Positions 8,890 to 17,597 of a stretch of DNA of 42,140 nucleotides are shown here, piece by piece. Location: NCBI GenBank assembly GCA_949295025.1, contig CASFJK010000011.1, forward strand, positions 1-42,140. The letters are read 5' to 3'. The first letter of the stretch is position 1. Every line of letters starts with the position of its first letter. The notes under the pieces were generated by a model that worked only from the letters and a program-made list of their open reading frames with translations, did not search any database and had not been told where the DNA came from. The position numbers and the translations under genes were made by a program. Origin of the DNA: an uncultured Pseudomonadota bacterium. Lineage in GTDB: Bacteria; Pseudomonadota; Alphaproteobacteria; RF32; CAG-239.

Positions 8890-10434
8890 ATGTATAAATT
8901 ATCAAAATCAAGAATATTTATCATCATTGCCATCTGCTTGTTGGGTATTTTCTTCACTATTCCGAACTTTTTACCTAACAAAGACAGTTTACCGAAATGG
9001 TGGCAACCGGTGAATCTCGGTCTTGACTTGCAAGGCGGTTCAAACTTGCTGCTCCAAGTTCAGGTTGATGATGTGATTAAAGAAAGAATGGGCACAATTG
9101 AAGATTCCGTTCGTCAGGTTTTGCGTGAAAACAAAATCCGTTATCAGAATTTGCGTGCCGGCGAAAATGACGTTACCGTCAAAATTGAAAACCTCAATTC
9201 TCGTAACAAAGCCATGGCTGCTTTCCGCAAAATTGAAGATGGCTTGAATGTGGAAGAATTGGCAGATGGTACGGTTCGCATTGCTTATACCGATGTGGCT
9301 TTAAACCAACTCAAACTCAAAATCGTTGACCAATCTATTGAGATTGTTCGTCGTCGTATCGATGAGCTCGGCACTAAAGAGCCGGTTATCCAACGTCAAG
9401 GTGTGGATAGAATCGTGGTTCAACTCCCCGGTTTGCAAAACCCAGAATATGTTAAGACTTTGCTTGGTAAAACCGCAAAGCTTTCTTTCCACATGGTTGA
9501 CTCTAATACCACCAGCGCTGATGCTCGTCGCGGCAAGCTCTCAAATGCTTCTCGCATTGTTGCAGGTTCTGACGGCGGTTCTTATGTTATTAGCCGCAAA
9601 CCTGTTGTCAGCGGTGAAAATTTGATTGATGCACAACCGGCTTTCCAAGAAGGTGAAGCAGTTGTCAGCTTCAAATTTGACTCTATCGGCGGTAAAAAAT
9701 TTGGCGAAGCTACTAAAAACAATGTTGGTGAAAGATTAGCCATTGTTTTGGATAATGAAGTTATTTCCGCACCGACCATTCAAGGTGCCATTCTTGGTGG
9801 CAGCGGCGTGATTACTGGTAGTTTTACAGTTAAATCTGCTAACGATTTGGCTTTGCTCTTGCGCTCCGGTGCGTTGCCTGCTCCTTTGGAGGTTTTGGAA
9901 GAACGTACCGTTGGTGCCGGTTTGGGCGCTGACTCCATTCAAGCCGGAGCTATTGCTTGCGTTATCGGTTTGGTTGCCGTTATCGTCTTCATGATTGCCG
10001 CTTATGGCTTGTTTGGTTTGTTTACAACCGTTGCCGTTTTCATGAACTTGTTCTTGATGCTCGGTGTTTTAAGTCTTATGGGCGCAACTCTTACCCTCCC
10101 CGGTATTGCCGGTGTTATCTTGACCGTAGGTATGGCTGTTGATGCCAATGTGCTCATTTTTGAACGCATGCGTGAAGAAGTTAAACTCGGTCGCTCAACC
10201 AGAGATGCTGCTGAAGCAGGTTTCCGCGAGGCTTGGGCAACCATTTTGGACTCTAACCTCACAACTCTCGTAGCCGCCTTTGTTCTCTTCTATTTCGGAA
10301 CAGGTCCGGTCAGAGGTTTTGCCGTAACATTGACTATTGGTATTTTGACCTCAATGTTTACTTCTGTTACGGTTACACGTGTGATTATTGCGACTTGGAT
10401 TGAGCGCTATAAGCCAACCAGATTGCCAATCTAA
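8890..10434 (+). CDS. secD: Protein translocase subunit SecD
   Basis: A 514-aa RND-type membrane protein that, with SecF, uses the proton gradient to pull exported proteins out of the Sec channel on the periplasmic side. One membrane segment near residues 7-25 is followed by G-L-D-L-Q-G-G (motif D1), the large periplasmic P1 domain (~60-330), then five clustered membrane helices with V-G-M-A-V-D-A-N-V-L-I-F-E-R, the conserved proton-pathway Asp region. Length is normal for alphaproteobacterial SecD. It is followed 17 bases later by secF. Confidence 0.97.
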   Translation: MYKLSKSRIFIIIAICLLGIFFTIPNFLPNKDSLPKWWQPVNLGLDLQGGSNLLLQVQVDDVIKERMGTIEDSVRQVLRENKIRYQNLRAGENDVTVKIENLNSRNKAMAAFRKIEDGLNVEELADGTVRIAYTDVALNQLKLKIVDQSIEIVRRRIDELGTKEPVIQRQGVDRIVVQLPGLQNPEYVKTLLGKTAKLSFHMVDSNTTSADARRGKLSNASRIVAGSDGGSYVISRKPVVSGENLIDAQPAFQEGEAVVSFKFDSIGGKKFGEATKNNVGERLAIVLDNEVISAPTIQGAILGGSGVITGSFTVKSANDLALLLRSGALPAPLEVLEERTVGAGLGADSIQAGAIACVIGLVAVIVFMIAAYGLFGLFTTVAVFMNLFLMLGVLSLMGATLTLPGIAGVILTVGMAVDANVLIFERMREEVKLGRSTRDAAEAGFREAWATILDSNLTTLVAAFVLFYFGTGPVRGFAVTLTIGILTSMFTSVTVTRVIIATWIERYKPTRLPI

Positions 10435-10451
10435 GGATAAGGAATAAGAAA

Positions 10452-11393
10452 ATGAAACTTTTTAGTTGGATTACTAAAGATACAAATATTGACTTTTTGG
10501 GCGCTCGCAAATTGACCTATTTTATCTCAGTTCTGAGTATTGTTTTGGCAATATTCTTTATGGCGACCAAAAGTTTTAACTACGGAATCGATTTTTCCGG
10601 CGGTATCTTGATGGAAATTAAAGATGAGCAAGTTATCAATTTGGATAAATTGCGCAAAGAATTGGATAATTTGGATATCGGTGAAGTTAACTTGCAAACC
10701 ATCGGTGAAACCGGTACCGAAGTTATGATTAGAGCTCAGGCACAAATGCTTGATGAAAAAGAGCAAATGAAAGCCGTGAACGAAATCAAGAAAATTCTTG
10801 GTAACGATGTTGAAATCCGCCGTGTTGAACTTGTTGGCCCGCAAGTTGGCGATGAACTCAAAAAAGATGGTATTTTGGCTTCCGTTATTGCTGTTTTGGG
10901 AATTTCTCTTTACATTTGGTTCCGTTTTGAATGGCAATTTGCACTAGGTGCCATGCTCGGTTTGGTTCACGATATTTTGGTAACCGTAGGTTTGTTGTCT
11001 CTCTTCCAAATTGACTTCAGCCTGACAACCGTTGCCGCTATATTGACCCTTGCCGGTTATTCAGTTAACGATACCGTTGTTACCTATGACAGAATCAGGG
11101 AAAACTTGCGCAAATATAAAACCATGCCGCAAATTCAACTTTTGAACAAAAGTGTGAATGACATTTTCTCTCGTACTTTGCTCACCGGTTTGACAACCTT
11201 GCTTGCCTCTATTTCGCTTTTGATTTGGGGCGGTGATACGTTGCTCAGTTTCTCTTTCACTCTGGTTTGGGGTATTTTGATTGGTACATATTCTTCAATT
11301 TATGTATCTACAGTTATCCTCAACTGGTTTGATTTGAGAAAGACCATAGAGAACAAAGAAAAAGACGTTAATCCTTTTGGTAATGTCGGTTAA
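10452..11393 (+). CDS. secF: Protein translocase subunit SecF
   Basis: A 313-aa partner of SecD. The first membrane helix (~residues 23-40) is followed by G-I-D-F-S-G-G (motif F1), a short periplasmic domain, then five helices with G-Y-S-V-N-D-T-V-V-T-Y-D-R, the SecF-specific proton-conducting motif. It ends the operon: a strong hairpin terminator begins eight bases after the stop. Confidence 0.97.
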   Translation: MKLFSWITKDTNIDFLGARKLTYFISVLSIVLAIFFMATKSFNYGIDFSGGILMEIKDEQVINLDKLRKELDNLDIGEVNLQTIGETGTEVMIRAQAQMLDEKEQMKAVNEIKKILGNDVEIRRVELVGPQVGDELKKDGILASVIAVLGISLYIWFRFEWQFALGAMLGLVHDILVTVGLLSLFQIDFSLTTVAAILTLAGYSVNDTVVTYDRIRENLRKYKTMPQIQLLNKSVNDIFSRTLLTGLTTLLASISLLIWGGDTLLSFSFTLVWGILIGTYSSIYVSTVILNWFDLRKTIENKEKDVNPFGNVG

Positions 11394-11400
11394 CTTTTTA

Positions 11401-11437
11401 AAGAGCTTTACCTCTTTGAGGTAAGGCTCTTTTTTTA
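11401..11437 (+). terminator. Rho-independent terminator of yajC-secD-secF
   Basis: AAGAGC..TTACCTC pairs with GAGGTAA..GCTCTT (11401-11432, small interior bulge, TTT loop) and runs into seven T residues. Confidence 0.9.
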
Positions 11438-11463
11438 AGTTAAACTTCTCTTAACTTTATTTT

Positions 11464-11478
11464 GCTAATATTATTAGC
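11464..11478. promoter_or_regulatory. Candidate operator palindrome
   Basis: GCTAATATTATTAGC is a perfect 15-base palindrome around a central T. It is followed by two GATATTGC octamers with a 12-base period (11485-11492 and 11497-11504), which overlap the candidate promoter of the next gene. Such an arrangement fits a regulator site, but no regulator is identified. Confidence 0.35.
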
Positions 11479-11494
11479 GTTAAAGATATTGCTT

Positions 11495-11524
11495 TTGATA
11501 TTGCAAATTGAAATTTTGTATGAT
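11495..11524 (+). promoter_or_regulatory. Candidate sigma-70 promoter for the 119-aa gene
   Basis: TTGATA (11495-11500) and TATGAT (11519-11524) are separated by 18 bases. Transcription would begin about 30 bases before the ATG at 11563. Confidence 0.45.
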
Positions 11525-11562
11525 AAGACTTTCGTCAAGATTTAATGTAGGGTGTTATATCG

Positions 11563-11922
11563 ATGATTATTGATAGTAACAATAGGAAGCAAAAAAGTAT
11601 TTTAACAAATAAGTGCTTTTACCAAACAACTGCACAAATCATGCGTGACTTTGAAGAAAAAGGATACGCCAATTCTGCCGATGAAACAGCAAAAGTCATT
11701 ACGGCATATCATCAACTCGTCAAAAGAAAAGTTAAAAACAATTTTAGTGCTGATTATAATGCCGCATTCCGCCGCATTGATAATGCCATTGATACGCTTG
11801 CTAATAAAGTTTTTTATGATTGTGACAAAAAAAGTCATGATTATGCATATCAATCATTTCAAGAATTTGATCATATCAGTGCGATTGTTACTCGCCAAAG
11901 AGTTAAGAAAGGTCTTTCTTAG
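11563..11922 (+). CDS. Hypothetical protein, 119 aa
   Basis: I do not recognise this family. The protein is soluble, mostly polar and probably alpha-helical, with no membrane segment or signal peptide. It has a basic N terminus and a basic C terminus (R-Q-R-V-K-K-G-L-S) and His/Tyr/Phe-rich patches near residues 85-110. It has its own candidate promoter and palindrome upstream and lies between secF and gpsA without tight linkage to either. Its codon use looks like that of its neighbours, so it is probably a real lineage-specific gene. Confidence 0.65.
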   Translation: MIIDSNNRKQKSILTNKCFYQTTAQIMRDFEEKGYANSADETAKVITAYHQLVKRKVKNNFSADYNAAFRRIDNAIDTLANKVFYDCDKKSHDYAYQSFQEFDHISAIVTRQRVKKGLS

Positions 11923-12040
11923 CTTGCTCCTCTCAAAAGAATTTTCTCTTATGCAAAGATAAATTTTTAAGATTGAATTTTCTTTGCTTCTGTTTTATTG
12001 CTATTTATATTTTATGTAGAATCTTAATAAGGAAACGAAT

Positions 12041-13024
12041 ATGAAAAATATTTCATTGATCGGATGTGGTCGCTGGGGAACATTTTTGGCATGGTATGCC
12101 GTACACTATTGTCGCGATAAGATCAGCGGTGCCGATATGTATGATATTCCTACTTCTCCAAACTTTATTGAATTGCGTGATACGCGCAAAAATCCATATC
12201 TCACCCTTTCCGATAATATGATTCTACATGATGATATTGCTGCTGTTTTGCAAAATGATACTATTATTGTTTCTGTTGGCTGCCAATATTTTCGTGGTTT
12301 GTGCAAACAACTCAACAACTATGATTTGGCCGGAAAAACTTTTCTTTTGGCTATGAAAGGTTTGGAAGAATCTACAGCGGAAACAATGTTTGATATTATG
12401 AAGGAAGAAATTAAGCAAGATATTCATATTGCTATCTTGGCCGGTCCCGGTCATGTTCAAGACTATATGAAAGGTGTTCCGTCTTGCGCCGTGATTGATA
12501 GTGATGATTTTGCAACAAAAGATTATTTAATTAAGCTCCTGCAAAGCGACCTTATTCGTTTTTATTATGGAAATGATCTTATCGGAAACCAAATCGGTGC
12601 TGCCCTCAAAAACGTTATCGGTTTGGCTGCCGGTATTTTGGATGGCTTGGAGTGGTATGGCTTAAAAGGTGCTTTGATGGCTCGCGCTCCGGTTGAGGTT
12701 GGTCGTTTTATCAAACATTTTAACGGTAATCCGCACACTGCTTACGGCTTATCTCACTTGGGTGACTATGAAGCTACGCTTTTCTCTCAACATAGCCATA
12801 ATCGTATGTTTGGCGAAAAATTTGCCCGTGGTGAAGATTTTGGGAAATTGGCTGAAGGTGTTCCGACACTCAAAGCCGTTAAACTGATTGCCGATAAAGA
12901 AAATATCGATATGCCGATTTGCCAAGCTCTTTATAAAGTGATTTATGAAAAATCAGATATTAAAGCTACAATTCGTTCTATGTTTAATCGTGACCTCAAA
13001 CAAGAATTTGAACATATTGCTTAA
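12041..13024 (+). CDS. gpsA: Glycerol-3-phosphate dehydrogenase [NAD(P)+]
   Basis: Reduces dihydroxyacetone phosphate to sn-glycerol-3-phosphate, the first step of phospholipid synthesis, in the cytoplasm. The 327-aa protein has the N-terminal dinucleotide-binding loop G-C-G-R-W-G (residues 8-13), the L-A-G-P-G-H segment near 140 (family A-G-P-x-x-A) and the catalytic-Lys region G-N-Q-I-G-A-A-L-K-N-V near 185-195. Length is normal. The start follows AAGGAA and is the only sensible ATG. Loop details differ from enterobacterial GpsA, but the family assignment is clear. Confidence 0.9.
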   Translation: MKNISLIGCGRWGTFLAWYAVHYCRDKISGADMYDIPTSPNFIELRDTRKNPYLTLSDNMILHDDIAAVLQNDTIIVSVGCQYFRGLCKQLNNYDLAGKTFLLAMKGLEESTAETMFDIMKEEIKQDIHIAILAGPGHVQDYMKGVPSCAVIDSDDFATKDYLIKLLQSDLIRFYYGNDLIGNQIGAALKNVIGLAAGILDGLEWYGLKGALMARAPVEVGRFIKHFNGNPHTAYGLSHLGDYEATLFSQHSHNRMFGEKFARGEDFGKLAEGVPTLKAVKLIADKENIDMPICQALYKVIYEKSDIKATIRSMFNRDLKQEFEHIA

Positions 13025-13100
13025 CGAATTTCTCCTGTAATAATTTTATGTTTTATTCTCTTAAAACTTATGATAGAATAAGCTCATAGATAAATTTTGC

Positions 13101-13115
13101 AGGAGAACGAGCATA
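13101..13115 (+). promoter_or_regulatory. Ribosome-binding site pointing to an ATA codon
   Basis: AGGAG at 13101-13105, a 7-base spacer, then ATA at 13113-13115 in frame with the downstream ORF. This site decides the start of the gene at 13113. Confidence 0.6.
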
Positions 13116-13805
13116 ACTAAAAATAAATTAATTGAAAAAGTAAGAAACAAAGCTTTAATGCTCGGATTAATGAGCTTATCATTAGAAAACATATCTTCTG
13201 CCGAAGCAAAAGATGCTGAAAATTTTACCCCTAAAGATATTCATAAAGAAACTATCACAACACAACAAGAGACACAGATAAATCAGGGTGATAGTATTTT
13301 TACCGAAACACAGAAAAAAATTTCTCAGCAATTTTCACAAGAAGGGTTAAGCGAAACTATTTTCAACTCATCTACAAAAAAATATTTATTAGGAGATGGT
13401 TATGAAATGATTTCTTTTTACAATGAAGAATTTTCAAACTCACCTCAATCTGCTTCTAAACATGATGTTGAAGAACGATTAGTATTGAAAACTTCTGATA
13501 ATAGGTTAGTTGATTGTTCTGGTTTATTTAATGATGAATTTATTTCTTCTCAAATTACGTATCATACTCAAAATGCAGATCCCATTCAATATTCTGCAGA
13601 GGAGGTAAAAAATCATAATGATACATGTTTAAAAAGTATAAAAATTGCAGCGATGCAAAAGCTTTCTAAAGAAGATTATCCATATTTCATGAAGTTTGTA
13701 CAAGACAGACGCATGGAAAAAGAAAATTTAAATAAAGAAAAGACAGCATCAATGAATAAAATGAACGTACAACAATTAAAAAAATCTTCTCAAATTGAAT
13801 TATAG
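13113..13805 (+). CDS. Secreted or membrane-anchored hypothetical protein with apparent ATA start
   Basis: The first in-frame ATG is at 13158 and gives 215 aa without a proper signal peptide. Reading upstream in frame from ATA 13113 gives T-K-N-K-L-I-E-K-V-R-N-K before a hydrophobic stretch A-L-M-L-G-L-M-S-L-S-L and S-S-A-E-A, a textbook signal-peptide layout. That ATA is also placed seven bases after a clear AGGAG (13101-13105), whereas ATG 13158 has no ribosome-binding site. The true product is therefore probably 230 aa, started at a rare ATA or disabled by an ATG-to-ATA change. The mature part is polar, Gln/Lys/Ser-rich and unrecognised. Confidence 0.6.
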   Translation: MTKNKLIEKVRNKALMLGLMSLSLENISSAEAKDAENFTPKDIHKETITTQQETQINQGDSIFTETQKKISQQFSQEGLSETIFNSSTKKYLLGDGYEMISFYNEEFSNSPQSASKHDVEERLVLKTSDNRLVDCSGLFNDEFISSQITYHTQNADPIQYSAEEVKNHNDTCLKSIKIAAMQKLSKEDYPYFMKFVQDRRMEKENLNKEKTASMNKMNVQQLKKSSQIEL

Positions 13806-13810
13806 AAAAC

Positions 13811-14281
13811 ATGACGATTGATACTGTTCGCACTTATTTAGAAAAGTTTAATTTATCTTCACAAATCAAAGAATTTGATGTTTCTTCGGCTACGGTTGAT
13901 TTGGCCGCTAAAGCTTTGCATTGCGAACCTGCTCGAATTGCTAAAACTCTTTCTTTTAAATTGCCTGATAAAATAATTCTCATAGTTTGTGCAGGCGACA
14001 TGAAAATTGATAATCATAAATATAAAAATTATTTCAAAAGCAAAGCTAAAATGCTTTCCGCCACAGAAGTAGAAAATTATACCGATCACAAAATTGGTGG
14101 TGTATGCCCTTTTGGCTTGCCCAGTGATGATATTGATGTTTTTTTAGATATTTCTTTGCAAAGATTTGCAACTGTATTTCCGGCTTGCGGTAGCTCAAAC
14201 TCTGCCATAGAACTCACACCGCAACTTTTGTTTGAAGTCAGCCTTGCAAATGACTGGATTGATGTTTGCTCTAAACGCTAA
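13811..14281 (+). CDS. YbaK/EbsC-type aminoacyl-tRNA deacylase
   Basis: A 156-aa single-domain protein of the YbaK/ProX editing family, which hydrolyses mischarged aminoacyl-tRNAs in the cytoplasm. Visible family features are the N-terminal T-V-D-L-A-A-K-A-L segment, the conserved A-R-I-A-K-T-L-S-F-K (contains the invariant Lys near residue 45), and G-G-V-C-P-F-G-L near residue 100 with the conserved Gly-Pro-type loop. Whether it acts on Cys-tRNA(Pro), Ala-tRNA(Pro) or another substrate cannot be read from sequence. It begins five bases after the preceding gene and overlaps the convergent phosphatase gene by four bases. Confidence 0.85.
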   Translation: MTIDTVRTYLEKFNLSSQIKEFDVSSATVDLAAKALHCEPARIAKTLSFKLPDKIILIVCAGDMKIDNHKYKNYFKSKAKMLSATEVENYTDHKIGGVCPFGLPSDDIDVFLDISLQRFATVFPACGSSNSAIELTPQLLFEVSLANDWIDVCSKR

Positions 14282-14853
14282 TCTTCCAATCGCCAGTTGC
14301 CATCCTCATATACAAGATGAAACATTTGGCAATTTTCCATTTTACCGACGCGGTAGCCTAAACCTAAAAGCAAATAGCGAATTGCGGCTCCGTGAGATGC
14401 TATACCAATAACATTTTCTTTGGTATGAAGCAAGCTCTCCAAAACTTTGTGCATGCGGTTAAATATTTGGCGTTTGGTTTCACCTCCGGGAAAGGTTATA
14501 TCCCAATGGTCGACTTTGTCATCATACCAAAGATTGTAAATTTCAGGATATTTTTCAGCTACTTCAGTTTTGAGCATTCCTTCAGTCAGGCCTAAATTGC
14601 CTTCATGCAAATCTGTTATAATTCTTGTTTCCACGCCCAATTCAGCAGCTACGATTTCGGCGGTTTTTATGGCTCTGCGCAAACCGCTACTATATATGAT
14701 TTGAACATCTTTTCCGACTAAATTTTCGATTAATTTTTCAGCTTGCTTTTTGCCATTTTCATTCAGTTCGGCATCAATACCGCTGCCTTGCCAACGCTTT
14801 TCTTTGTTATAGTCGGTCTCACCGTGCCTGAAGATATAAAAATCTTTACGCAT
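14278..14853 (-). CDS. Histidine phosphatase family protein
   Basis: A 191-aa member of the phosphoglycerate-mutase-like superfamily. The catalytic R-H-G-E-T motif is at residues 10-14, the second conserved Arg in S-S-G-L-R-R-A near 55-61, and the second catalytic His in I-A-S-H-G-A-A near 150-156. These proteins range from cofactor-dependent mutases to phosphatases of small metabolites (for example alpha-ribazole phosphatase, CobC). No cobalamin genes are nearby, so the substrate is unknown. Its stop overlaps that of the convergent YbaK-like gene by four bases. Confidence 0.9.
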   Translation of the reverse strand: MRKDFYIFRHGETDYNKEKRWQGSGIDAELNENGKKQAEKLIENLVGKDVQIIYSSGLRRAIKTAEIVAAELGVETRIITDLHEGNLGLTEGMLKTEVAEKYPEIYNLWYDDKVDHWDITFPGGETKRQIFNRMHKVLESLLHTKENVIGIASHGAAIRYLLLGLGYRVGKMENCQMFHLVYEDGNWRLED

Positions 14854-15019
14854 TTATTTATCCTTTTTTATACTCTCATTGAGTTACTTTATTTTAAAAG
14901 ACATAACAAATATTTAATAAACCTTCCTTTTTATCCACTTTAAATACTTTATGGCTGGAAAGCTCTCTCTATTTGGAATATAAAATCCTTACTTTGATAT
15001 TTATGAGGATTTTTTTAAA

Positions 15020-15694
15020 ATGAAAAAAATGTTTTTATCTCCTTTTTTCACTCCTTTATTCTTTTTGATTGCTTGGGGTGCTATTTTGGCCGTCGTGTTA
15101 ATTTTCTTTCCTGAACAAAAGTTTGCTATTACCGTAGATGGAGCAATCATTGATATTGCAACATATACCGGTTATGCTTTGCTTTTGTGCGGCATGCTTT
15201 ATTTCTTCCGCGATTATAAAGGAAAAGCTAAACTTGATTGGGTTGTATTTTTCTTACTAGCCGTCTGTGCCCTTTTGCGTGAAGCAGGTATTCAACACCA
15301 CCTTTCTTCAACAGATTCTACTCCGTTCAAGTCAAGATTTTTCTTAAACCCCAACAACCCGCTTTCTGAAAAAATTATTTTTGGTTTGGTTTTGCTCATT
15401 GTATTCGGCATGCTCGCTTATGTTGCCATCAAATATACCAAACATCTCATCACCTCTTTCTTTAAGATGAATACAGTTACATGGTCTACTGCTGTTTTGT
15501 GTTGTGATTTGGTTTTTGCTAAATTTATTGACAGATTTCCCGCTAACTGGCGTCATGCTCATGACGGTGTTTCTCTCACCCGTGACCAAATCGACCTTTG
15601 CTCACTTTTGGAAGAAAGCAGCGAGATTTTCTTGCCTTTAGTTGCCCTTATTATCATGTGGCAATACCATCTCATCAAAAAAGAACAACATTAA
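15020..15694 (+). CDS. Polytopic inner-membrane protein, unknown
   Basis: A 224-aa protein with five or six hydrophobic helices (about residues 10-30, 45-63, 74-88, 115-135, 152-168 and 195-213). Polar conserved-looking patches lie between them: A-L-L-R-E-A-G-I-Q-H-H-L before helix 4 and L-L-E-E-S-S-E-I-F at helix 6. Such acidic/histidine patches in a membrane protein could bind a metal or lipid headgroup, but this is a guess. I do not recognise a named family. It has its own terminator and no tight neighbours. Confidence 0.75.
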   Translation: MKKMFLSPFFTPLFFLIAWGAILAVVLIFFPEQKFAITVDGAIIDIATYTGYALLLCGMLYFFRDYKGKAKLDWVVFFLLAVCALLREAGIQHHLSSTDSTPFKSRFFLNPNNPLSEKIIFGLVLLIVFGMLAYVAIKYTKHLITSFFKMNTVTWSTAVLCCDLVFAKFIDRFPANWRHAHDGVSLTRDQIDLCSLLEESSEIFLPLVALIIMWQYHLIKKEQH

Positions 15695-15699
15695 TAACA

Positions 15700-15732
15700 A
15701 AAAAGAGCCTTAAGTTAAGGCTCTTTTTTTTT
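15700..15732. terminator. Bidirectional hairpin terminator
   Basis: AAAAAGAGCCTTAA pairs with TTAAGGCTCTTTTT around a minimal loop (15700-15731), with a T-run on the right and A-run on the left. It serves the rightward membrane protein gene and the leftward NUDIX gene. Confidence 0.85.
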
Positions 15733-16291
15733 ACAGCATATGATTTTCTGCTAAATATTTCCATAAGGCACAAGCATGCATGGATTGGATAATTTCATTG
15801 TTTTGCAATAATTTTTTTATTTCATCCAAAGAAAGCAATTCAAAAGAAATGTCTTCACCTCCATCTAAATGCTGTTCACCAACCGGCTCTACATCTTCGG
15901 CAATAAAATTATAAGTCCAATTATTGGTGGTACTCGGATTTGCAGACATTTTCAAATTGAAATGCCATTTTCCGTTGCCGAATCCTGTTTCTTCCAACAG
16001 CTCTCGCTTGGCAGCAACAAGAGGAGATGCATCTTCTTTATCGACACAACCTCCGCATAATTCATAATTGGTTGTTCCTGTGCCATGACGATATTGGCGA
16101 ACCATCAAAAACTTTTTGTCTTTGGTAATTGCCAAGACATTGACCCAATCAGGATATTCCAAAACATAATATGCGGGAATTACAACTCCATTTGCAAGTT
16201 GAATTCTGTCCCTACGAACTGTTAACCATGGCTCATGGCTTAAATAAACGCTATCCAACACAGTGGCTTTTTTGTCATTGTCTTTTTTCAT
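15731..16291 (-). CDS. NUDIX hydrolase, ADP-ribose pyrophosphatase-like
   Basis: NUDIX enzymes cleave nucleoside diphosphates linked to another moiety. From ATG 16291 the protein is 186 aa; an in-frame upstream ATG at 16435 would add 48 residues that overlap the terminator and look non-coding, so I reject it. The NUDIX box is G-G-C-V-D-K-E-D-A-S-P-L-V-A-A-K followed by R-E-L-L-E-E-T-G-F, with one extra residue before the A-A compared with the canonical spacing. V-R-Q-Y-R-H-G and N-Y-E-L lie just before it, as in ADP-ribose/GDP-mannose pyrophosphatases. Substrate not certain. Confidence 0.85.
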   Translation of the reverse strand: MKKDNDKKATVLDSVYLSHEPWLTVRRDRIQLANGVVIPAYYVLEYPDWVNVLAITKDKKFLMVRQYRHGTGTTNYELCGGCVDKEDASPLVAAKRELLEETGFGNGKWHFNLKMSANPSTTNNWTYNFIAEDVEPVGEQHLDGGEDISFELLSLDEIKKLLQNNEIIQSMHACALWKYLAENHML

Positions 16292-16360
16292 GATGATATT
16301 TTCAATTAATAAAAAACTATTTTTTATAAAATACCTCGATTGATTATGAGTGTAAAGCAG

Positions 16361-16391
16361 AAAAGAAAACCGCCCTTTTCTGACGGTTTTC
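16361..16391 (-). terminator. Terminator of the leftward 314-aa gene
   Basis: GAAAACCG (16365-16372) pairs with CGGTTTTC (16384-16391). On the minus strand the hairpin is followed by TTTTCTTTTC-type sequence. Confidence 0.65.
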
Positions 16392-16409
16392 TTTAATTTT
16401 GTTACAAGC

Positions 16410-17354
16410 TCAAGCTTTATCATCCAAGCGTACATCCGGAAGCTCTATGGCATAGCGAATGATGGTTGTATTTTCTTTTCCTGAAAATGGATAAGTTAAA
16501 TAATTTCCGTGAACAGGATCCCCGTGCAGTTGTTCCAAAATCTTGTTAATTTTAGATTGTGCTGCAATCAAAGACTTTTTATGCCTGTCATTCATCACTT
16601 CCCACTCGTTTCCAAAAAACTTTGGAAAAGACTTAGCTTTTGCCATTGCTTTTTTTACAATCATAACCTTTTTTTCTTCAAAAACAGAAACGCCAAAAAC
16701 ACCTTTTTTGTTCTGATAAGGAACAACAATTCCCCAAACTCTCAAATCGGGTATAATTTCATTGGAAATCATTAACGATTTTGGATTATTGGGGTTTTGA
16801 TAGAGGATTTTTCCATCAATCCTTTTATTTTTTTGCACGTCCTCCTCTGTCTTTTCAGCTATTGAAGGTGGCTGGGTGAGGCTTTCCGAAACATTTTGTT
16901 CCGTAGTTGCATTCTCTTCCGAAGTTGAGTTTTGTTCTTCCAACGAAGGCTGTGGCTCTTCACTTGCCTGTATTTGTTCCGGCTCGGGCAAAGGAATCCT
17001 ATCTTCTTTTGCTTTCGGGCGGCGCGTATAAGGCTTGCGCGGTGTCCCGTCCTTGTTTAGTTTTACCGACTTTTCTTTGGGCTTGGCTTTCGATTTTTTG
17101 CTTTCTTTTTCACTAAGATTAGTTTGTTTTTCTTCTACTAAAATATTATTCGAAAAAGAAAGTAAATCAAAAACCGGTTGTATGGAATTGCGAAGAACTT
17201 CCGCAATCTGCCGATTGTAGTCAGGCATAAAATCCAATAAAGGAACATCTAACTCTGTCATGATAGATTGTATCAATGACCTTTTTTCATTTTCTTTAAA
17301 CTGCAAAGAATGAATCATATCCAATGCAATTTTGATTTTTTCCTGCGTGGTCAT
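16410..17354 (-). CDS. Hypothetical protein with basic, Pro/Glu-rich linker
   Basis: A 314-aa soluble protein of unknown function in three parts. Residues 1-70 are helical. Residues ~75-175 form a low-complexity linker, first very basic (K-K-S-K-A-K-P-K and G-T-P-R-K-P-Y-T-R-R-P-K, which looks AT-hook-like) and then Glu/Pro/Thr-rich. Residues ~180-314 form a folded domain (K-R-I-D-G-K-I-L-Y...W-G-I-V-V-P-Y...F-F-G-N-E-W). The C-terminal domain may bind a nucleic acid or small ligand, but I see no diagnostic motif. It is single, with its own terminator, next to the repeat-containing tRNA-Val region. Confidence 0.7.
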   Translation of the reverse strand: MTTQEKIKIALDMIHSLQFKENEKRSLIQSIMTELDVPLLDFMPDYNRQIAEVLRNSIQPVFDLLSFSNNILVEEKQTNLSEKESKKSKAKPKEKSVKLNKDGTPRKPYTRRPKAKEDRIPLPEPEQIQASEEPQPSLEEQNSTSEENATTEQNVSESLTQPPSIAEKTEEDVQKNKRIDGKILYQNPNNPKSLMISNEIIPDLRVWGIVVPYQNKKGVFGVSVFEEKKVMIVKKAMAKAKSFPKFFGNEWEVMNDRHKKSLIAAQSKINKILEQLHGDPVHGNYLTYPFSGKENTTIIRYAIELPDVRLDDKA

Positions 17355-17518
17355 ATGCTTCTATTTTTTTAGGTTAATAATATTAATTAATAAGAAATTT
17401 GTTTTTCTTATCTAGCATATGAGGGAAAGTCTGTCTAGCTTTTTTATTTGCAAACAAGTCACCGTAAATTTTGGGTATTGAATTCTCTTTTATCCTTGAT
17501 TGGATACGGCTTCGTAAA

Positions 17519-17597
17519 TTCGACCTTGATATCTATCAATAAAAAAAACAGCCTACACAAGGTAAGCTGTTTTTTTATTGGTGGGTATGACAAGGAT
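17519..17597. repeat. Direct repeat copy A: terminator plus partial tRNA-Val 3' end
   Basis: Nearly identical to 17731-17814: same TTCGACCTTGATATCTATC, same hairpin with T-run, and same 19 bases of the 3' end of tRNA-Val (CCA, acceptor strand, start of T arm). It lacks a 6-base ATCTAT duplication, has one extra A, and its hairpin has one mismatch. The rest of the tRNA is absent, so this is not a functional tRNA. Confidence 0.85.

Noticed and set aside
16292-16435. 48-residue N-terminal extension of the NUDIX protein
   Set aside because: It crosses the neighbouring terminator hairpin and reads like translated non-coding sequence; ATG 16291 begins the recognisable domain.
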